From: Spirochaetales bacterium
GTDB taxonomy: Bacteria; Spirochaetota; Spirochaetia; SZUA-6; DRHE01
Assembly (NCBI GenBank): GCA_016935715.1
Contig: JAFGQJ010000405.1
Location: 1-8,462, forward strand
Reading direction: 5' to 3'
Length of the DNA: 8,462 nucleotides
Part shown: one piece after another, positions 5,195-8,462 of the stretch
Layout of the letters: each line of letters opens with the position of its first letter
Position numbering within the stretch: the stretch's first letter is position 1
Program-made: the position numbers and the translations under genes
The notes under the pieces: model-generated
Told to the model about the DNA's origin: nothing
Seen by the model: only the letters and a program-made list of their open reading frames with translations
The model's database searches: none

Positions 5195-6448
5195 TCAGCT
5201 CCGAAGAAGTCCGTATTTCAATTTGAGCAGCAGCACCCGGCGCGCCCCTTCGTCGATCAGCTCGGGGTCGATTTCACCGCTCTCCACCATGGTATGTACT
5301 TCCTCGATCAATTTCAACACATCGAGGCTTCCATAGTCCAGCAGTATGTCGACCCCGGCGTTGATGCCGTATTTGACGATTTCCTCGGGGCTGTAGCGGT
5401 CCCGCAGAGCCCCCATCTCGATATCGTCGGAAATAACGACGCCCTGAAAACCCAGGCGCTCGCGCAGCAGTCCCCGCAGGAAAATCGCAGAAAGGGTAAC
5501 CGGGAAATCCGGATCGATCTGAGGATAGAGGATATGGGCGGTCATAATGGCCTCCACCCCGTGATGAATCGCCATCTGAAAAGGAAGCAGATCTTCGTTG
5601 ACCAGGGTTTTTTCGTCCACATCGACGACGGGCAGTCGATGATGCGAATCCACGGTTGTCCGCCCATGACCGGGGAAGTGCTTGGCCACTGCAGCGATCC
5701 CCGCCCGCCTGGCTCCGAACAGATAGTACACTCCCCGTTCCCCCACCTGAACCGGATTGACTCCCATGGAACGATCCCCGACTATGCTGTCGTCCGGCTT
5801 GTCGTACAGGTCGAGCACCGGAGCCAGGTTGATGTTGCATCCCAGGGACAGTGCCTCCCGTCCGATGATGTAGGCAGCCGCTTCCACGTACAGGGGATCC
5901 TGGTACTGAGCCCAATAGTAGGGGGCGGGAAAACGGGTCAGGTCGTCCAGATCCAGGCGGCTTACCCGACCCCCCTCCTGATCGACGGCAATGAACAATC
6001 CAATGGCCGGGTTTTGGGCGCGGGCGGTCGCCTGCAGCTCATCGACCAGCGCCTTGACCTGAGCGCGGTTCTGGATGTTCGATCGGGTAAGCATGAATCC
6101 ACCCACGCAGCCCTGCCCGATCAGCTCCGCCGCCGAGTTGCTCACCTTTCGTCCCGAAAATCCGGTGATGAAGCGCTGGCCGATCCTCTGGCGGAGTGTC
6201 ATCTGCTGAAGAAACAGCTCGACGATCTGCTCAGGCTCCCAGGGCTCCTTACCCGCTTCGGGGTATGCCGGAAGGCTCATCCTGCCCAGTGTACCGCCCT
6301 CGCCCTCCTGTTCCGCGGGAAGAGGGCTCATGCTTACCTGCGGATGTTCCTGCCGGGAGGGTTCTTTCACCTCCACTTTTTGCTGAGTCTGGCAGGCGGA
6401 TAGGAAAAAAATGAGAAGAATGAGAAAATAAGACCGTTCCCGGTGCAT
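5195..6448 (-). CDS. nagZ: Glycoside hydrolase family 3 lipoprotein, NagZ-like beta-N-acetylhexosaminidase
   Basis: NagZ enzymes release N-acetylglucosamine from muropeptides or chitin-type oligosaccharides. This 417-residue protein carries VDQEGGRVSRL (155-165), KHFPGHG (256-262), the loop TTVDSHHRLP with catalytic H269, and VISDDIEMGAL with nucleophile D341. This is the NagZ pattern rather than the two-domain beta-glucosidase one. Residues 1-19 are a lipoprotein signal (ILLIFFLSAC, modified C19, then Gln), followed by a 50-residue hydrophilic linker, so the enzyme is probably anchored in the periplasm or at the outer surface. Classical NagZ is cytoplasmic, hence a role in turnover of peptidoglycan or of external amino-sugar polymers is an inference. 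The ATG at 6448 has no clear ribosome-binding site and lies only 13 bases after the tRNA 3' end. Its stop codon abuts the pncA start. Confidence 0.9.
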   Translation of the reverse strand: MHRERSYFLILLIFFLSACQTQQKVEVKEPSRQEHPQVSMSPLPAEQEGEGGTLGRMSLPAYPEAGKEPWEPEQIVELFLQQMTLRQRIGQRFITGFSGRKVSNSAAELIGQGCVGGFMLTRSNIQNRAQVKALVDELQATARAQNPAIGLFIAVDQEGGRVSRLDLDDLTRFPAPYYWAQYQDPLYVEAAAYIIGREALSLGCNINLAPVLDLYDKPDDSIVGDRSMGVNPVQVGERGVYYLFGARRAGIAAVAKHFPGHGRTTVDSHHRLPVVDVDEKTLVNEDLLPFQMAIHHGVEAIMTAHILYPQIDPDFPVTLSAIFLRGLLRERLGFQGVVISDDIEMGALRDRYSPEEIVKYGINAGVDILLDYGSLDVLKLIEEVHTMVESGEIDPELIDEGARRVLLLKLKYGLLRS

Positions 6449-6461
6449 TGGCGGTTGAAAA

Positions 6462-6534
6462 TGGAGGATAGGGGATTTGAACCCCTGACCTATAGATTGC
6501 GAACCTATCGCTCTACCAACTGAGCTAATCCCCC
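6462..6534 (-). tRNA. tRNA-Ala (anticodon CGC, reads GCG)
   Basis: A complete 73-base cloverleaf is present on the minus strand. The acceptor is GGGGGAT with ATCCTCC and discriminator A. The D arm is GCTC-AGTTGGTA-GAGC and the anticodon arm is ATAGG-TTCGCAA-TCTAT. The variable loop has five bases and the T arm is AGGGG-TTCAAAT-CCCCT. The anticodon is CGC. The G3:U70 wobble pair and A73, the main alanine identity elements, are both there, which confirms the assignment. CCA is not encoded (TTT follows), so it is added after processing. It sits in a gap only as long as itself plus 13 and 38 bases. Confidence 0.96.
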
Positions 6535-6536
6535 GC

Positions 6537-6567
6537 AGCTGCCGGAAATAATAGCAAGATGGCAGCT
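6537..6567. repeat. Inverted repeat AGCTGCC/GGCAGCT beside the tRNA 5' end
   Basis: AGCTGCC (6537-6543) and GGCAGCT (6561-6567) are exact complements separated by 17 bases, filling nearly all the gap between the hydrolase stop codon and the tRNA. In a read-through transcript this would fold just before the mature tRNA 5' end, where RNase P cuts. There is no T run, so it is not a clear terminator. A chance repeat is possible. Confidence 0.4.
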
Positions 6568-6572
6568 CCTGA

Positions 6573-7508
6573 TCAAGCCTCCACGGTCAGCCCTTCCCGG
6601 GCCATCATCACCTTCATATTGCTCTTGCCATTAATCGATTCGTGTATCTTGTTCTCCAGCAGGTCCAGCTCCGAGTCGCTTCGATCCGGGTCGTGGTGAA
6701 ACAGAAGGAGTTTCTTTACACCGGCTTTATGGGCGACATTGACTGCATGCTCGAAGGAGGAATGGCCCCAGCCGAGCTTCGGGCTCTTCGGATTGACGTA
6801 CTCTTTGTGGGTGTACTGGCTGTCGTGAATCAGGATGTCGGCTCCCTTGAAGAAGGCTACGACTTTTTCATTTTCCTCTTCGGCAGCCAGGGCACCCTCC
6901 CTCACCGCCTCCTCGTCGTAGCTGGGATCATCGGGACTGACATCGAAGAGGTTGCGGAAAGGTTCCGTGTCGTAGGCGGTACAAAAGACCTTGCCCCGGT
7001 ATTCGAAGCGGTAACCCAGAACCAGCACGGGGTGATTGAGATACTTCGTGGTCACCCACAGACCTCCGCCCAGATCCATGGTGCCTTCCTTCAAGTCACT
7101 GTATTCGATCTGAGCGGCCAGCTCTTCCAGTCGCACCGGCCAGTATCGATAGCGAAGCATATCGCCAAAAATTTTGCTCAGCGGATCGTCTTCGAAGGAC
7201 ACCGGCCCGAACACCTTGAGCTCCGTATTGGGAATGAACAATGGAATGAAAAAGGGAAATCCCATGATATGATCCCAGTGGGTGTGCGTCAGAAACAGCT
7301 CGGTCTTGATCGGCCCCCTGGGAAGATCCGTCTTCATGACGTGAGCGGCCAGCTCCCGGATTCCGGTTCCGGCATCGATCACCACCAGGCGCTCCTCCTC
7401 CCCGAAGCGCAGCTCCAGGCAGGAGGTATTGCCTCCGTACTTCACGGTCTTGGGTCCCGGACAGGGAACGGAACCCCTGACTCCCCAAAATCTGACGTGT
7501 ATCGACAC
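6573..7508 (-). CDS. Metallo-beta-lactamase-fold hydrolase (COG1235-like)
   Basis: This 311-residue protein opens RFWGVRGSVPCPGP, then KYGGNTSCLELR, the entry of the COG1235 group of metal-dependent hydrolases, which includes cyclic phosphodiesterases and RNase Z relatives. The zinc motif is THTHWDH (H75, H77, D79, H80). Further ligands are H159 (YLNHPVLVLGYRF), D180 (CTAYDTE), probably D229 (ILIHDSQYTHKEY) and H271 (LLLFHHDPDRSD), with GWGHSSFEHAV between. All metal ligands appear intact, so it should be an active hydrolase; the substrate is not evident and could be a cyclic nucleotide or phosphodiester. It begins with GTG at 7508, supported by AGGAGT eight bases before it. It follows the HDOD gene after 14 bases, so the two may act in one signalling pathway, though this rests on position only. 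Confidence 0.85.
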   Translation of the reverse strand: MSIHVRFWGVRGSVPCPGPKTVKYGGNTSCLELRFGEEERLVVIDAGTGIRELAAHVMKTDLPRGPIKTELFLTHTHWDHIMGFPFFIPLFIPNTELKVFGPVSFEDDPLSKIFGDMLRYRYWPVRLEELAAQIEYSDLKEGTMDLGGGLWVTTKYLNHPVLVLGYRFEYRGKVFCTAYDTEPFRNLFDVSPDDPSYDEEAVREGALAAEEENEKVVAFFKGADILIHDSQYTHKEYVNPKSPKLGWGHSSFEHAVNVAHKAGVKKLLLFHHDPDRSDSELDLLENKIHESINGKSNMKVMMAREGLTVEA

Positions 7509-7522
7509 TCGTTCAACTCCTG

Positions 7523-8392
7523 TCAGCGGGCAACCTGCAGAAAAACCTGGGCTTTGTCGATTTCCGCTTTGACCGAATCCTCGAGCCCCTCCAGGTAATT
7601 CCAGTCGACTCCCATCTCCTGCAGCACCTCCGCCGGCAGCTCTTCGGGATAGCGGTCACCGGAGAATCCCAGCTCATATGTATTGCTGAACAGGTTCGCG
7701 ATCGCCACCGTAAGAACCACATCCCGGTGGCCTCCCGTATACTCCCCCAGGGTGTGATGGAAAGTCACCGCATCGGAGAGATTTTCCCCCAGCCTCCAGT
7801 TCTCGATGATCAGCTTCCCCACCATGGCGTGATTCACCAGCATGATCTGCTCTTCAGATTTGTACAGCGGTGTGTGCTGTCGGTCGGTGGTGGAGATCGC
7901 CTGCACGTACTCCTGGGCCAGCTTGTTGTTCAGGGGGATCTTGCCGATGTCGTGCAGCAGTCCCGCTATGAAGTACTCCTCGCGGATTTTCGGATCCACG
8001 TTCCTGTGGGTGGCGATGAGCTTGGCCGTTACACCGACGCTTATCGAATGTCGCCAGAAACCCTCCATGTTCAGGGCCTGGAAATCGCTGGCCCGCCCCA
8101 GGGTCCCGAGAACTGCGGTGCTCAAAGCCAGGTTTTTGACCGTGTTGATGCCCAGCATGATGATGGCCCGTACCAGGGACGTGATCTGGTTCGGGAGCGA
8201 GTAATACGCAGAGTTGATCAGTCTCATCACCTTGCCCATGAGAACCGGATCAAGACTGATAATCTGGTTCAGATCCGCCGGGGAGGTTTTGGGATTGTTG
8301 GTGATTTCCAGAACTTTTGCCACCGTCACCGGCAGCGCCGGCATCTTGTGCACATAAGCCTGGATAACCTTCAGGATCGTTTCTTTCTCCAT
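7523..8392 (-). CDS. HDOD domain signalling protein
   Basis: This 289-residue protein is almost wholly one HDOD domain. It has MPALPVTVAKVLEI (17-30), ISLDPVLMGKVMRLINSAYY, SLVRAIIMLGINTVKNLALS and then GLLHDIGKIPLNN with the HD pair at 147-148. H115, H188 (LVNHAMVGK) and H212-H213 (TFHH) follow the spacing of metal ligands in true HD phosphohydrolases, although most HDOD domains are thought to be non-catalytic. HDOD proteins act in signal transduction and regulation of motility or stress in several bacteria; the target here is unknown. I took the ATG at 8392, four bases after the stop of the preceding gene, with GAGG and AGGGA before it. The ATG at 8425 would lie inside that gene and add 11 residues. 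No signal peptide or receiver domain is attached. Confidence 0.88.
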   Translation of the reverse strand: MEKETILKVIQAYVHKMPALPVTVAKVLEITNNPKTSPADLNQIISLDPVLMGKVMRLINSAYYSLPNQITSLVRAIIMLGINTVKNLALSTAVLGTLGRASDFQALNMEGFWRHSISVGVTAKLIATHRNVDPKIREEYFIAGLLHDIGKIPLNNKLAQEYVQAISTTDRQHTPLYKSEEQIMLVNHAMVGKLIIENWRLGENLSDAVTFHHTLGEYTGGHRDVVLTVAIANLFSNTYELGFSGDRYPEELPAEVLQEMGVDWNYLEGLEDSVKAEIDKAQVFLQVAR

Positions 8393-8396
8393 CGCC

Positions 8397-8462
8397 TCAT
8401 TCCCTGATTTTGTGGAGGACTGCATCGAGCTTCGACTGCAGCATCGTGGCGAGATTCTTGTC
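8397..8462 (-). CDS. C-terminal end of an unidentified protein (partial)
   Basis: The 21 codons entering from the right edge encode DKNLATMLQSKLDAVLHKIR and a final Glu before TGA at 8399-8397. The stop is four bases before the HDOD start (TGAGGCGATG), so the frame is almost surely a real gene in the same operon. The fragment is a charged helix and too short to identify. Confidence 0.6.
   Translation of the reverse strand, partial: DKNLATMLQSKLDAVLHKIRE

Noticed and set aside
5294..6403. A 369-codon open frame on the plus strand
   Set aside because: It is antisense to the family 3 hydrolase, which has signal peptide, catalytic loop and nucleophile in the right order.
6537..6567. Inverted repeat considered as a terminator of the metallo-beta-lactamase-fold gene
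   Set aside because: No T run follows the second arm; the tRNA begins three bases later.
6642..7598. A 318-codon open frame on the plus strand
   Set aside because: It is antisense to the metallo-beta-lactamase-fold gene with its full metal-ligand set.
1..8462. CRISPR arrays, insertion sequences, attachment sites or integrases
   Set aside because: No regularly spaced repeats, transposase motifs or direct repeats of the tRNA 3' end were seen on reading the window.

Overview
The window is one dense, mostly leftward (minus-strand) block of bacterial genes, with a short rightward cassette at the left end. The organism is probably a free-living Gram-negative bacterium with moderately high GC. The surface-lipoprotein form of NagZ points to a diderm. 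The style of the HDOD protein, the metallo-beta-lactamase-fold protein and the 'SAHQG' NeuB variant reminds me of Spirochaetota, but that is recollection of family look, not a computed placement.

Layout from right to left, in the direction of transcription. The last 21 codons of an unidentified gene (8397-8462) are followed by an HDOD signalling protein (7523-8392). Next come a metallo-beta-lactamase-fold hydrolase (6573-7508), tRNA-Ala with anticodon CGC (6462-6534), a NagZ-like family 3 glycoside hydrolase lipoprotein (5195-6448), nicotinamidase PncA (4553-5194) and nicotinate phosphoribosyltransferase PncB (3064-4551). Spacing is between 0 and 38 bases throughout, so no obvious promoter room exists. 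PncA and PncB catalyse two consecutive NAD-salvage steps, nicotinamide to nicotinate to nicotinate mononucleotide. A 53-base gap with a perfect 14-base palindrome (3036-3049) separates them from a nucleotidyltransferase (2501-3010) and its 62-residue partner (2320-2508). These are followed by a NeuB-family nonulosonic acid synthase (1203-2348) and a Nudix hydrolase (671-1192), then a probable intrinsic terminator on the minus strand (610-648).

The left end (about 80-628, plus strand) is a second, unrelated-looking module of the same general type. It has a 56-residue small protein (112-282), too short for ordinary ORF calling, overlapping by ATGA a nucleotidyltransferase that is broken. About a third of the nucleotidyltransferase is missing and the two halves are in different frames (279-628). 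The small gene has a consensus TATAAT only six bases before its ATG and a perfect 12-base palindrome just upstream of that, suggesting a leaderless, autoregulated promoter. It is visibly AT-richer than the minus-strand operon (about 47% GC by hand count for the small gene).

The most notable pattern is that two different nucleotidyltransferase/small-protein pairs, in opposite gene orders and orientations, bracket the NeuB-Nudix pair. Each has a perfect palindrome just upstream. One is intact and one is decayed. Such pairs resemble toxin-antitoxin or defence-type modules, but their biochemical role is not established and I do not assert it.
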